This document shows positions 1 through 6,677 of a stretch of DNA of 8,774 nt, piece by piece. The DNA is taken from the NCBI GenBank assembly GCA_945903675.1, contig CAMDOP010000125.1:1-8774 (forward strand), in the 5' to 3' direction. The translations under genes and the position numbers were made by a program. The notes under the pieces were generated by a model. That model did no database searches. It was given only the letters and a program-made list of their open reading frames with translations, and was not told where the DNA came from. Position 1 is the stretch's first letter, and each line of letters opens with the position of its first letter. This stretch comes from Crenothrix polyspora (GTDB lineage Bacteria > Pseudomonadota > Gammaproteobacteria > Methylococcales > Methylomonadaceae).

Positions 1-40
1 CAAGATATAAGGTGGGCTTCATGGTGGGCTTGGCAGGCAT

Positions 41-74
41 AAAAAAACCGAAAGTCCTTTAGGAACAATCGGTT
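41..74 (-). terminator. Rho-independent terminator of tRNA-Ser
   Basis: Read on the minus strand, this begins 13 nt after the tRNA 3' end. It has an outer stem (AACCGA with TCGGTT), an inner stem (TCCT with AGGA) and then a run of seven T. The position directly behind the tRNA and the T-tract make a factor-independent terminator the natural reading. The stem is imperfect between the two paired segments. Nothing else was seen in positions 1-40 apart from a short direct repeat of GGTGGGCTT. Confidence 0.8.
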
Positions 75-86
75 GTCTTGTGTTTG

Positions 87-176
87 TGGCGGAGAAGCAG
101 GGATTCGAACCCTGGGAGGGGATCAACCCTCAACGGTTTTCAAGACCGCCGCTTTCGGCCACTCAGCCACCTCTCC
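87..176 (-). tRNA. tRNA-Ser(UGA)
   Basis: This 90-nt minus-strand tRNA has anticodon TGA at 140-142, which reads UCA and related serine codons. The acceptor stem GGAGAGG pairs with CTTCTCC (one G-U), followed by discriminator G and an encoded CCA at the 3' end. The T arm carries GGTTCGAATCC. A long variable arm, with GAGGG pairing to CCCTC, marks the class II structure expected of serine tRNAs. It sits downstream of the ABC transporter cluster on the same strand, but has its own candidate promoter and terminator, so it is probably transcribed independently. Confidence 0.97.
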
Positions 177-187
177 ACAAGCCGACT

Positions 188-215
188 ATGATAACTCAAC
201 GAGTTTAAAAATCAA
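188..215 (-). promoter_or_regulatory. Candidate promoter of tRNA-Ser
   Basis: On the minus strand a -35-like TTGATT (210-215) is followed after 16 bp by a -10-like TATCAT (188-193). The predicted start would lie only a few bases before the mature tRNA 5' end at 176, which suits a tRNA gene with a short leader. The assignment rests on motif match and spacing only. Confidence 0.5.
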
Positions 216-229
216 TTTATAATTTATAC

Positions 230-1576
230 TTAACGGCTTTTTCGCATGCGCCAGATAAAAAAACCACAGCTTATTAATAACAATGGGATGATTATTAAGA
301 AACCGAAGCCCATGAGGCTTACTGTTGTTTGGCTCAGTGCAAGGCTTTTGTCTACCGCTGTTTTTGCCGGTATATTTAAAAAATGTTGGTCATGACTAAG
401 CCAAGATACCAGTCTGAGTCCTAGTTCGCTGTTGCCAACATGACCTAGATAAGCATTGGATAGAAAATCACCATCACCTATTACGACAATGCGTTGCTCG
501 TTGTTTTTAACGGTAGTTCGAGTCAATGCGTAAGCAAAGGTTAAAGGACCTTGTTGTTCCTGACTATTAGTATCAAAGCGAATTTTTCCAGAAATAGTTC
601 CGGTTTCAGTCCACGAGTTGATAGAGCTACGCAATAAAGGTTCTGCTTTAAAAGGACTGTTTGAGATTACTGCTAGTGCAGCCGTGATAGGAAAAAGACT
701 TGTTGCTTGAAAGCCTAGGCTAATATCATGGGTAGGGTAATGGCTGGCGACGACAAAGCGAGGATCATTAATGTCGTTTAGTTTGGTGTCACTATCGACT
801 ATGACGCCGGGTAGGACTTGAATATCTAAGTAGTCTTCTAAGCGAGCTAAAAACAAGTTATTAGGATCGGTTAATAGTAAGAGATTTCCGCCATCGTCAA
901 GATAACGCTTAATAATAGCCCATTCATCGGCAAGTAAAGGGCTGGTGGGGGCGCTTATGACGAGTAACGCTGAGTTATTAGGAATGGCAGTGATTATCGC
1001 CAAGTTAAGGGCTAGTGCTTTGATGTTCCTGCGAGTTAATGTTTTCGCAAATAGACCTAAATCATAATTGGCTGTGCCGCTAGGTGAGCGTTCGCCATGC
1101 CCGCTTAAAAAACTAACCCAGTGTTGTTGAGCGGATGCAAGTTGCAGTAACGCGTTAGTGAGTGAAGATTCATCTATATAGTTCAGTTTTTCAAGCTGTT
1201 CTTGATACTCAACCAGAATAATACCTTCTGGCCCAATATTGAGCTCACGGGTTTTTTCGGGTTGTAAGTCGGGGTCTATAAAAACCAGCGTTAAATTGGC
1301 TTTGCTGCGTTTATAGCGATCGACTAATTGTCCGATTTGGGCTCTGATTGGAAGACCTTGTTTGATATAAGCAGTAATAGTAATAGGATCGGGCAGTGAG
1401 CTTAATAAATCCAGTGTTGCCGTTGACAAAGTATTACTGGCATTATTGCTGATATCTGTTTGTGAGCTATAACGGGTGCTTAGGTTGGCCAATGAGATAA
1501 ATAAGCAAAGAAGTAATAGCGTTATCAGTGTATTTTTAAGGCGGCGATACTGATGCAAGCGAAAGGGTAGTTTCAT
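230..1576 (-). CDS. GldG-like auxiliary/substrate-binding component of ABC transporter
   Basis: This 448-residue protein resembles the GldG / ABC_transp_aux family of extracytoplasmic proteins that accompany GldA/GldF-type ABC systems. A membrane anchor is visible at about residues 14-32 and a second one near the C-terminus (about 421-443), followed by a basic tail RMRKSR. The large segment between them should face the periplasm. Family hallmarks include WVSFLSGHGERSP near residue 155, and further on a segment with RYLDDGGNLLLLTDP, typical of the family's second half. Its ATG overlaps the permease stop codon by 4 bp (ATGA), so translation is probably coupled. The transported substrate cannot be read from the sequence. 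Gld genes are named after Bacteroidetes gliding, but homologues are common in non-gliding bacteria, so no motility role is inferred. Confidence 0.85.
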   Translation of the reverse strand: MKLPFRLHQYRRLKNTLITLLLLCLFISLANLSTRYSSQTDISNNASNTLSTATLDLLSSLPDPITITAYIKQGLPIRAQIGQLVDRYKRSKANLTLVFIDPDLQPEKTRELNIGPEGIILVEYQEQLEKLNYIDESSLTNALLQLASAQQHWVSFLSGHGERSPSGTANYDLGLFAKTLTRRNIKALALNLAIITAIPNNSALLVISAPTSPLLADEWAIIKRYLDDGGNLLLLTDPNNLFLARLEDYLDIQVLPGVIVDSDTKLNDINDPRFVVASHYPTHDISLGFQATSLFPITAALAVISNSPFKAEPLLRSSINSWTETGTISGKIRFDTNSQEQQGPLTFAYALTRTTVKNNEQRIVVIGDGDFLSNAYLGHVGNSELGLRLVSWLSHDQHFLNIPAKTAVDKSLALSQTTVSLMGFGFLIIIPLLLISCGFFIWRMRKSR

Positions 1577-2334
1577 TTTTGCAGCCGCTCATTAGCTAAG
1601 CTATGTATGCTCAGTATGATAAAACTGGCGGTGAATAGAATAAAATAACAAATATCCACAGAGCTAATTAGACCACTTTGGATGTTTTGAAAATGCCTTA
1701 ATAGTGATAAATATTCAAATAATTCGCTGCGTTGTTCTTGTAAGCCTGCGCTCCAGTCTAAAATCCATAGTAATAATAAAATACCAAAAGTTCCCATGGC
1801 GGCAACAGCAGGGTGACTGGCTAGTGTGGACATATACAATCCAGTTGCTGTAAATGCGGTTACTAATAAAAGTAGCGCGATTAGATTGGCTATTAATTTA
1901 CCGTTATCCAATGCCCCGCCGCTGAGTAATGACAGCGGCATTAAGGTAATCATTAAAACCGCTAGTATCAGTAAACTCAATAAGCCTAAGTATTTGCCTA
2001 GAATAATATCAACATTGGACACGGGGGCAGAGAGCAACAATGACAGTGTTTTATGTCTACGTTCTTCGCAAATAAGGCGCATGGTTAAAAGCGGTGTAAT
2101 CAGTAATAAGATGATGCCTGCATTGCTATAAAGTGGTGTTATCACAATGTCCGCTAAGCCGAGAGCGCTATCAATGGTCGCTAATTTGGGTTGTAATAAA
2201 TTGAAGGTTTCAACTTGAGTCAAGAATATATAAGCCAGAATGGTTTGTAACACAGCCAATACTGTCCAAGCCAGTGGCGATAAAAATAGCGACTTAAACT
2301 CTCGTGTAGCAATAGTTAAGATCATCATGCTCAT
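1573..2334 (-). CDS. GldF-like ABC-2 type permease
   Basis: This 253-residue integral membrane protein is the ABC-2 permease of the adjacent ATPase. About six hydrophobic segments can be seen (roughly 20-40, 66-88, 112-136, 145-168, 175-193 and 228-246). Between the second and third lies the family signature EERRHKTLSLLLSAPVS followed by ILGKYLG (residues about 90-116), the cytoplasmic region expected to contact the ATPase. Length and order match GldF-type permeases. The start overlaps the upstream ATPase stop by 4 bp and the stop overlaps the next start by 4 bp. There are several methionines in the first four codons; the one at 2334 gives the ATGA overlap and is preferred. The substrate is unknown. 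Confidence 0.88.
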   Translation of the reverse strand: MSMMILTIATREFKSLFLSPLAWTVLAVLQTILAYIFLTQVETFNLLQPKLATIDSALGLADIVITPLYSNAGIILLLITPLLTMRLICEERRHKTLSLLLSAPVSNVDIILGKYLGLLSLLILAVLMITLMPLSLLSGGALDNGKLIANLIALLLLVTAFTATGLYMSTLASHPAVAAMGTFGILLLLWILDWSAGLQEQRSELFEYLSLLRHFQNIQSGLISSVDICYFILFTASFIILSIHSLANERLQK

Positions 2335-3257
2335 GAGTCGTTATTTTGAGTTAAAGTGATGAAAATATCTTCCATTGATCTTTTAATGGGTGTTAGCTCT
2401 TGTAATTCCCAGCCAGAGGACATAATAGTTTCGATGATGCGCGAAGTGGGGTTATTTGTTAAACGGTAATGGATTTTAATGTGTTGATCAGAAATCGACT
2501 CAATGCTAGTTACTCCGTTAAGAGCGCTTAAAATAGTTAGGTCTGGCTTTAATCGAGTACCGATCAATACACTAGCAGTGTCTATTTGTTGGTTAAGATG
2601 AACTATGCTTTCTTTTAAAATTAATTGGCCCTGATGAATGATTTGTACATGAGTGCAGACGGCTTGTACCTCGCTCAGTGTATGGGTCGAAAGAATAATG
2701 CCATGATCGCGGCCCAGTTCACTGATTAAGTCTCGAATCTCTCTGATTTGCAGAGGATCTAAACCGACGGTGGGCTCGTCAAGCATAATAACATCAGGAT
2801 TGTGTATGATCGCCTGAGCAATACCGATACGCTGTTGATAGCCTTTGGAAAGGTTGGCAATCAGTCGATGGGAGACGCTCATTAGGCCGCATCGTTCTTG
2901 AGCTTTAATAACGGCTGAAACTATAGCCTTTTTAGGAATGCCATGCAGTTGTGCGCAATAGTATAAAAACTCCTGGACACTTAGATCTTTATAAAGAGGC
3001 GGCGTGTCGGGCAAATAACCAAGGCTGCGTTTGGCTGCGTTAGGTTGGTTCTGTAAATCATAGCCATTGATTTCAACACGCCCAGAACTGGGGGCAAGAT
3101 TGCCGCTCAGTATTTGCATGGTTGTGGTCTTGCCTGCGCCATTAGGGCCAAGAAACCCTAATACTTCTCCTTGCGCCAAGGTAAAGCTTACATCCTTTAT
3201 TGCACAGTGTTTGCCATAATAACGCGATAAATGTTCTGCGTTTATCAGTATTGCCAT
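2331..3257 (-). CDS. GldA-like ABC transporter ATP-binding protein
   Basis: This 308-residue cytoplasmic ATPase powers the adjacent permease. Walker A is GPNGAGKT (residues 37-44), the signature motif is LSKGYQQR (136-143), Walker B is VIMLDE (156-161), the D-loop is GLDP (165-168) and the switch histidine is H192. Where many ABC proteins carry the Q-loop glutamine, this protein reads GYLPDTPPLY, an acidic variant often seen in GldA-type ATPases. Beyond about residue 215 a C-terminal extension typical of ABC-2 exporter ATPases follows. The gene starts 8 bp after the hflD stop codon, without a strong Shine-Dalgarno sequence, which suggests co-transcription and perhaps coupling with hflD. The ATPase-permease-auxiliary order is that of GldA-GldF-GldG systems. 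Confidence 0.92.
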   Translation of the reverse strand: MAILINAEHLSRYYGKHCAIKDVSFTLAQGEVLGFLGPNGAGKTTTMQILSGNLAPSSGRVEINGYDLQNQPNAAKRSLGYLPDTPPLYKDLSVQEFLYYCAQLHGIPKKAIVSAVIKAQERCGLMSVSHRLIANLSKGYQQRIGIAQAIIHNPDVIMLDEPTVGLDPLQIREIRDLISELGRDHGIILSTHTLSEVQAVCTHVQIIHQGQLILKESIVHLNQQIDTASVLIGTRLKPDLTILSALNGVTSIESISDQHIKIHYRLTNNPTSRIIETIMSSGWELQELTPIKRSMEDIFITLTQNNDS

Positions 3258-3265
3258 CAGAAGTT

Positions 3266-3889
3266 TTAGAGTTGCTTTAACAAGATTTGTAATTCAGCTT
3301 GGATTTTTTTACGGTAAAACAAAAACTTCCAACGCGTGCCACCACATTGTTTCCATAACAACGCTGAGCGTATGCCTGCCAACAAACATGCTCGGATTTT
3401 ATTAGCAACTTCAGGTCTTGATAAATGAGCTTGCTCGCCATTAACAATAATTCTAGGCTGTAAGGTGCTGATGGTATTTTGATAAATATCACCCAGATTA
3501 GCCAGTACATTTTCATGTAGAAAAGTAAAATGTTCGCTTTGAGATTGCGCTTTAAGGATGCCTGTGTGTATGGTTGTTAGTAAATCTTTGCGCGTTTCTA
3601 GTTGGTGCTCTAAGAAAACAATAGAAGCTGAATAACGAGCTTGTTGAGGGTTGGCGACTTTATAACCTGTCATTTGTATATTAAGTTGCTGCAAGCCTAG
3701 TTTAAGACCATTCAAGCTACCATAGACGTCAATAACACTATCTGAATCAATTTTTAAAAGACTAGCAATGCTAGTTTCCATTGCTGGCGTATCAGCCGTC
3801 CCTGTGCTGGCTAATTGTTCAACTAAGGCGGCTGCTTGGGCAATACCTGCAAGGGCAAGAGTTTGGTTGGTGATAGAGTTTAATGACAT
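3266..3889 (-). CDS. hflD: High frequency lysogenization protein HflD homologue
   Basis: The 207-residue protein matches the HflD (YcfC) family, which in E. coli has 213 residues. Recognisable family segments are TLALAGIAQAAALVEQLA at the N-terminus, PRIIVNGE in the second half, and KIRACLLAGIRSALLWKQCGG with a following basic helix at the C-terminus. E. coli HflD is a membrane-associated helical protein known for binding the lambda CII regulator and affecting lysogeny; its ordinary cellular role is unclear. In enterobacteria hflD lies between mnmA and purB. Here neither neighbour is present: the gene opens a cluster with ABC transporter genes and faces a cold-shock gene. No strong Shine-Dalgarno sequence precedes the ATG. 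A promoter candidate lies about 40 bp upstream. Confidence 0.93.
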   Translation of the reverse strand: MSLNSITNQTLALAGIAQAAALVEQLASTGTADTPAMETSIASLLKIDSDSVIDVYGSLNGLKLGLQQLNIQMTGYKVANPQQARYSASIVFLEHQLETRKDLLTTIHTGILKAQSQSEHFTFLHENVLANLGDIYQNTISTLQPRIIVNGEQAHLSRPEVANKIRACLLAGIRSALLWKQCGGTRWKFLFYRKKIQAELQILLKQL

Positions 3890-3925
3890 AAGTAAGGCCG
3901 CTTAATTTAAATAGTGAGTGGGGCA

Positions 3926-3954
3926 AGAATATAAAATGGCGTGTAATAGATCAA
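3926..3954 (-). promoter_or_regulatory. Candidate promoter of hflD-ABC cluster
   Basis: On the minus strand TTGATC (3949-3954) and TATTCT (3926-3931) are separated by exactly 17 bp. The -10 match is moderate. Position and orientation fit transcription of hflD and, by the tight spacing, the three ABC genes behind it. Confidence 0.45.
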
Positions 3955-4015
3955 TTCTTTTTTAAAAGACTAGTGCCGATCTTTATTACTGCACAAACAT
4001 TAAGTATTATAAGCA

Positions 4016-4044
4016 TTGATATTCCAAATCTATCATTATATAAT
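4016..4044 (+). promoter_or_regulatory. Near-consensus sigma-70 promoter of the cold-shock gene
   Basis: TTGATA (4016-4021) and a perfect TATAAT (4039-4044) are separated by the ideal 17 bp. The start site would fall near 4051, about 144 nt ahead of the ATG at 4195. It is the strongest promoter-like sequence in the window and divides the 305-bp divergent region between hflD and the cold-shock gene. Confidence 0.75.
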
Positions 4045-4050
4045 CTGCCC

Positions 4051-4194
4051 AGCTTGAAAATTGTTTTACCGTTATGCTTATCTCTACGATGTTTATCCTG
4101 TATTGCTCGTCCTGTTTATCATTAAGTAACTCTAAAATTTCTCAGCGCCACAGCCTCTTGGGGCTTTAATTATATATTTTAAATAGGATTCACA
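4051..4194 (+). promoter_or_regulatory. Long 5' leader of the cold-shock mRNA
   Basis: If transcription starts near 4051, the leader is about 144 nt, similar to the long leaders of cspA-type mRNAs, which change structure with temperature to expose the start region. A small GC-rich hairpin is visible at 4152-4165 (AGCCT pairing with GGGCT), followed by a very AT-rich unpaired tract and an AGGA Shine-Dalgarno (4185-4188) 6 nt before the ATG. No match to the E. coli cold-box sequence was recognised. Thermal regulation is an inference from leader length and family. Confidence 0.45.
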
Positions 4195-4395
4195 ATGGCT
4201 ACTGGTACAGTTAAATGGTTTAACGCCGAAAAAGGTTTTGGTTTTATTCAACAAGAAAGCGGTCCTGACGTTTTTGTTCACTTTCGTAACATCAACAGTT
4301 CTGGCTTTAAATCACTTGATGAAGGTCAAAAAGTACAGTTTACTGTTACTGACGGCCAAAAAGGCCCGCAAGCAGAAGAAGTTACTATCATCTAA
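4195..4395 (+). CDS. cspA: Cold-shock domain protein (CspA family)
   Basis: This 66-residue single cold-shock-domain protein is a small beta-barrel that binds single-stranded RNA and DNA and acts as an RNA chaperone in the cytoplasm. RNP1 reads KGFGFI (residues 14-19) and RNP2 reads VFVHF (26-30); the opening ATGTVKWFN is diagnostic. The length is standard for the family. A clear AGGA Shine-Dalgarno lies 6 nt upstream. It is a single-gene unit with its own strong promoter, long leader and strong terminator. The CspA-family assignment is firm, but the exact paralogue, and whether it is cold-induced or constitutive, cannot be decided from sequence alone; the symbol is therefore family-level. 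Confidence 0.96.
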   Translation: MATGTVKWFNAEKGFGFIQQESGPDVFVHFRNINSSGFKSLDEGQKVQFTVTDGQKGPQAEEVTII

Positions 4396-4402
4396 TTGCG
4401 CT

Positions 4403-4443
4403 AAAAAGCGGCAGTCCATACTTATGGGCTGCCGCTTTTTTTT
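4403..4443 (+). terminator. Strong rho-independent terminator of the cold-shock gene
   Basis: Seven bases after the stop codon, a 13-bp stem (AGCGGCAGTCCAT with ATGGGCTGCCGCT, one G-T pair) closes a 4-nt loop ACTT. It is preceded by an A run and followed by nine or more T. The A and T runs extend the stem, so it could also work on the opposite strand. Confidence 0.95.
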
Positions 4444-4571
4444 GCCTAGCGTTTTTGACTACCAATTTAACACGGGATAATGCGGTCGCGTGACGGTTTT
4501 AACGTCGCCCGACATTTCGCCATTCAAGAGATGACATTGTCGAGCACGAAAATCATGTTCCCGACCTACGT

Positions 4572-4647
4572 TATAGGATGTGCTGAGGAACGAAGCACAT
4601 CAGAGAGGCACTTGATTGATGCGCCTCCTTCGTCGGCACATCCTATA
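4572..4647. repeat. REP-like palindrome, copy 1 (heterotypic)
   Basis: The ends form a perfect 12-bp inverted repeat, TATAGGATGTGC (4572-4583) and GCACATCCTATA (4636-4647). Each arm is also a small hairpin: GATGTGC with GCACATC around loop TGAGGAACGAA on the left, and GATGCGC with GCACATC around a different 11-nt loop (CTCCTTCGTCG) on the right. The arms are joined by a short linker. It lies between the convergent cold-shock gene and the 95-residue gene. Related copies occur near 7024 and 8483. There is no coding potential and no T-tract. Confidence 0.85.
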
Positions 4648-4705
4648 GTACTTTAAGGCAATCGTAAGGACGAGTCGGTATCTGCCCCAACATTCCTTAA
4701 GTACT
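4647..4705. repeat. Imperfect inverted repeat abutting REP-like copy 1
   Basis: AGTACTTTAAGG (4647-4658) and CCTTAAGTACT (4695-4705) are inverted copies differing by one base of length. They enclose about 36 nt and begin at the outer edge of the REP-like palindrome. On the minus strand this lies 12 nt past the stop of the 95-residue gene, so it could act as its transcript end, although no T-tract follows. The rest of 4444-4716 shows no gene. Confidence 0.55.
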
Positions 4706-4716
4706 GAGTTTTTAGG

Positions 4717-5004
4717 TTAGTCTTCTTTTATCCAATCTTCCAGTGCTGCAATAATGCTTTTGGCTTGATCAACACTAGAGATATTAAATTTTGATTTTTG
4801 CTGATATTCGCCATTACGCTTTTGGTAGCGACGAATCGTATACTTGTCTGGGCCGTATTCTTCTTTAGTGCGATTCCAGTCTTGATAGCGATACATGACC
4901 GTAGCCCAAGCGCCTTTAGTTAGTACTTTTTTATCCAGTTCCTTAACGGTTTCTATGCCGCCATCTTCATAGGTTACTGTTAGTTCATCTACCGTTTCAG
5001 CCAT
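4717..5004 (-). CDS. Small conserved-looking hypothetical protein (95 aa)
   Basis: I do not recognise this gene with certainty. The protein is 95 residues, soluble, rich in charged residues, without signal peptide or membrane segment. An acidic N-terminus (MAETVDELTVTYEDGG) is followed by KELDKKVLTKGAWATVMYRYQDWN, a basic and aromatic stretch KYTIRRYQKRNGEYQ, and a C-terminal helix QAKSIIAALEDWIKED. The pattern of a basic beta-rich region followed by an amphipathic helix is loosely reminiscent of small PC4-like single-stranded nucleic-acid-binding proteins, but this is only a resemblance. A GAGAA Shine-Dalgarno-like sequence precedes the ATG by about 5 nt. It is 99 bp downstream of the propeller gene on the same strand and has an extended -10 promoter candidate of its own. 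Confidence 0.75.
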   Translation of the reverse strand: MAETVDELTVTYEDGGIETVKELDKKVLTKGAWATVMYRYQDWNRTKEEYGPDKYTIRRYQKRNGEYQQKSKFNISSVDQAKSIIAALEDWIKED

Positions 5005-5066
5005 GTTGTTCTCAAGTTAAGTGGGGTGATTGTGTAGCAGTTTAGCAATATTAGTTGAATACGCAA

Positions 5067-5075
5067 ATCATATCA
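5067..5075 (-). promoter_or_regulatory. Candidate extended -10 promoter of the 95-aa gene
   Basis: On the minus strand TGATATGAT forms an extended -10 element (TG, one base, then TATGAT, 5067-5072). No good -35 hexamer sits at the usual distance. The start would lie about 55 nt ahead of the ATG at 5004. This is motif evidence only. Confidence 0.35.
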
Positions 5076-5103
5076 GGTGGGCGGTCTAATAAGGTCGAAA
5101 TAG

Positions 5104-6063
5104 TTATTTACCGAAGAACTGCCCAAAGCCACGACTACCTTTACCCGTTTTTAGGGTATTAATAACTTTTAATGTTTTAGCGTCAATAATCGATACGGTA
5201 TTATCAAACCAATTGGCGACATAAACATGTCGGTCATCGGGATGAGTAGCAATACCCTCTGGTTTATTTCCTACTTCAAGTACTGCGATTTCTTTTAAGG
5301 TTTCTATATCAATAATGGATACTGAACCATCATCCTGATTGGTCACCAATAAGCGACTGTCATTCAACGCTAATGCCGTAGCATAGGGTAGGGCATGTAC
5401 TTTAATGGTAGCCACATTCAGCAAGCGTCGTGTTTCCACTACCGTGACATCATCACTTTGCACATTGGCGATATAAAGCTTTTCGCCTCTGCTATCAATC
5501 GTAAGACCAAATGGATGCTTACCTACTTGTACAGTATTGGCAACGCTTAAGGTACTTAGATTTATTTTAGAGACGGAATTACTTAAACGATTGGCGACAT
5601 ACAGCCAATGATTATCTGGACTCACCACTAAGCCTGAAGGTGATTCACCCACGGCAATGGTTTTGATGATCGTAAGGCTGGTCGTATCAACGACATCGAC
5701 TTTATTGTTATACCAATCAGCTACAAAAATGCGTAAACCATCAGGGCTAATGGCAATGCCTAAAGCACCTTCGCTAACGACAACCTGAGCTATGACGGCG
5801 CGTTTTTTAACATCTATAACTGCGAAACCTTTGGCCTCTGGTGTACTAACGTAAACTTTATCGCCACTTGGAGCAACAGCGATGCCGGCTGGTTTGCCGG
5901 GCACGCTAACCGAGGCTACCACTTTGCCGAGTTCGCTATCAATAATAGACACGCTATCATCTAGTTGATTGCTGATATACGCAAAGGGGGCCGCAATCAG
6001 GGGGGCGGTAAAGCAAGTGGTAGCGACAAACAGCGCTACCACGGGGTATTTTATAAAAAACAC
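5104..6063 (-). CDS. Periplasmic YVTN-type seven-bladed beta-propeller protein
   Basis: This 319-residue protein has an N-terminal signal peptide (hydrophobic residues about 7-24, cleavage probably near residue 25; C17 lacks a lipobox). The rest consists of seven repeats of about 42 residues. Their starting strands read YISNQ, VYVST, IFVAD, LYVAN, LYIAN, LLVTN and VYVAN, each followed by a V-x-V(I)-(I/V)-(D/N/E) strand, and most also carry a P-x-G-(I/L) turn. That count predicts a complete seven-bladed YncE/YVTN propeller. Such proteins are mostly periplasmic scaffolds or accessory factors; some accompany PQQ-dependent alcohol oxidation. No enzymatic motif is seen. The start is GTG, 11 bp after the stop of the MxaD-like gene, with an AAGG Shine-Dalgarno overlapping that stop, so the two are surely one operon. 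No clear terminator was found behind it. Confidence 0.9.
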   Translation of the reverse strand: MFFIKYPVVALFVATTCFTAPLIAAPFAYISNQLDDSVSIIDSELGKVVASVSVPGKPAGIAVAPSGDKVYVSTPEAKGFAVIDVKKRAVIAQVVVSEGALGIAISPDGLRIFVADWYNNKVDVVDTTSLTIIKTIAVGESPSGLVVSPDNHWLYVANRLSNSVSKINLSTLSVANTVQVGKHPFGLTIDSRGEKLYIANVQSDDVTVVETRRLLNVATIKVHALPYATALALNDSRLLVTNQDDGSVSIIDIETLKEIAVLEVGNKPEGIATHPDDRHVYVANWFDNTVSIIDAKTLKVINTLKTGKGSRGFGQFFGK

Positions 6064-6074
6064 CAGTCTAAACC

Positions 6075-6638
6075 TTACTTTTCAGCTAGGACTTTAAGAT
6101 GAGCTAAGCCGGCTTTTAAAATGCCAGTTACAGCAGCATTGGCTGTTTCTTCATTCATTTCTACTGGAGGATTATTGTTGGTGTAAGCTCGGTAATAGCC
6201 AGCTGTCCAAGAAACCACAGTCTTGTCGCCTTGAGCTTCAACATCAATAGCCGCTGAATAGTTATCTACGGGTAAAGCCGGTACTTTTTCTTCAACGCCT
6301 GCGTGAGTGATGGTTTTTGCAGTACTTATGTCGGTAATTTTGTAACCATAAGACATTTTGGTTTCATCATACTTTTTTAATTCTTCAGTAATAGTGCCGC
6401 CATCTTTTAAGGTCAGTACGCGTACTGCGCCTTTAACATTGCCGCCATCACCGCTAGTACTACTGATGCCTGGTAACCAAGACATATCATGATAATTTTT
6501 AATAATAGCCCAGACTTTATCAGCAGAAGCATTGATAGTGATTTGTTCTTCAGCTTTTTGACGTACTGGACCGTGTGCTTGTGCAGTAGCAGCAAATAAA
6601 AATAATAACGTTGATAATAACAGTATAAATTTTTTCAT
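6075..6638 (-). CDS. MxaD-like periplasmic SRPBCC protein
   Basis: The chosen start gives 187 residues beginning MKKFILLL, a signal peptide with cleavage after AQA (residues 19-21), so the mature protein starts HGPV in the periplasm. An upstream ATG would add 17 residues that spoil the signal peptide; the chosen ATG has a GGAGAT Shine-Dalgarno 3 nt ahead. The mature part is an SRPBCC (START-like) fold with the MxaD pattern: QITINASADKVWAIIKNY, LTLKDGGTITEELKKYD, MSYGYKI, then ALPVDNYSA and YRAYTNNNPP near the end. MxaD belongs to methanol-dehydrogenase clusters of methylotrophs and is thought to help methanol dehydrogenase interact with its cytochrome. Here no methanol dehydrogenase genes are adjacent, so this is an orphan copy paired with the propeller gene. 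The function in this setting is inferred. Confidence 0.85.
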   Translation of the reverse strand: MKKFILLLSTLLFLFAATAQAHGPVRQKAEEQITINASADKVWAIIKNYHDMSWLPGISSTSGDGGNVKGAVRVLTLKDGGTITEELKKYDETKMSYGYKITDISTAKTITHAGVEEKVPALPVDNYSAAIDVEAQGDKTVVSWTAGYYRAYTNNNPPVEMNEETANAAVTGILKAGLAHLKVLAEK

Positions 6639-6677
6639 TGTATCTCCAAGGGGTAAACATAAAAACTCAAGCGCTGC

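Noticed and set aside
11..31. Direct repeat GGTGGGCTT (11-19 and 23-31)
   Set aside because: It is only two 9-base copies at the window edge, too short to support an element.
1826..2131. Plus-strand open frame of 101 codons inside the permease gene
   Set aside because: It is antisense to a well-supported ABC-2 permease, has no recognisable domain and no ribosome site.
3277..3516. Minus-strand open frame inside hflD
   Set aside because: It is an out-of-frame shadow of the conserved HflD C-terminal region.
4238..4480. Plus-strand open frame overlapping the cold-shock gene and its terminator
   Set aside because: It is in another frame of a strongly conserved gene and reads through the terminator hairpin.
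4492..4506. Short inverted repeat GACG/CGTC
   Set aside because: It is a four-base stem with no context; expected by chance.
6413..6595. Minus-strand open frame of 60 codons within the MxaD-like gene
   Set aside because: It is a frame shadow of the SRPBCC gene with no supporting features.
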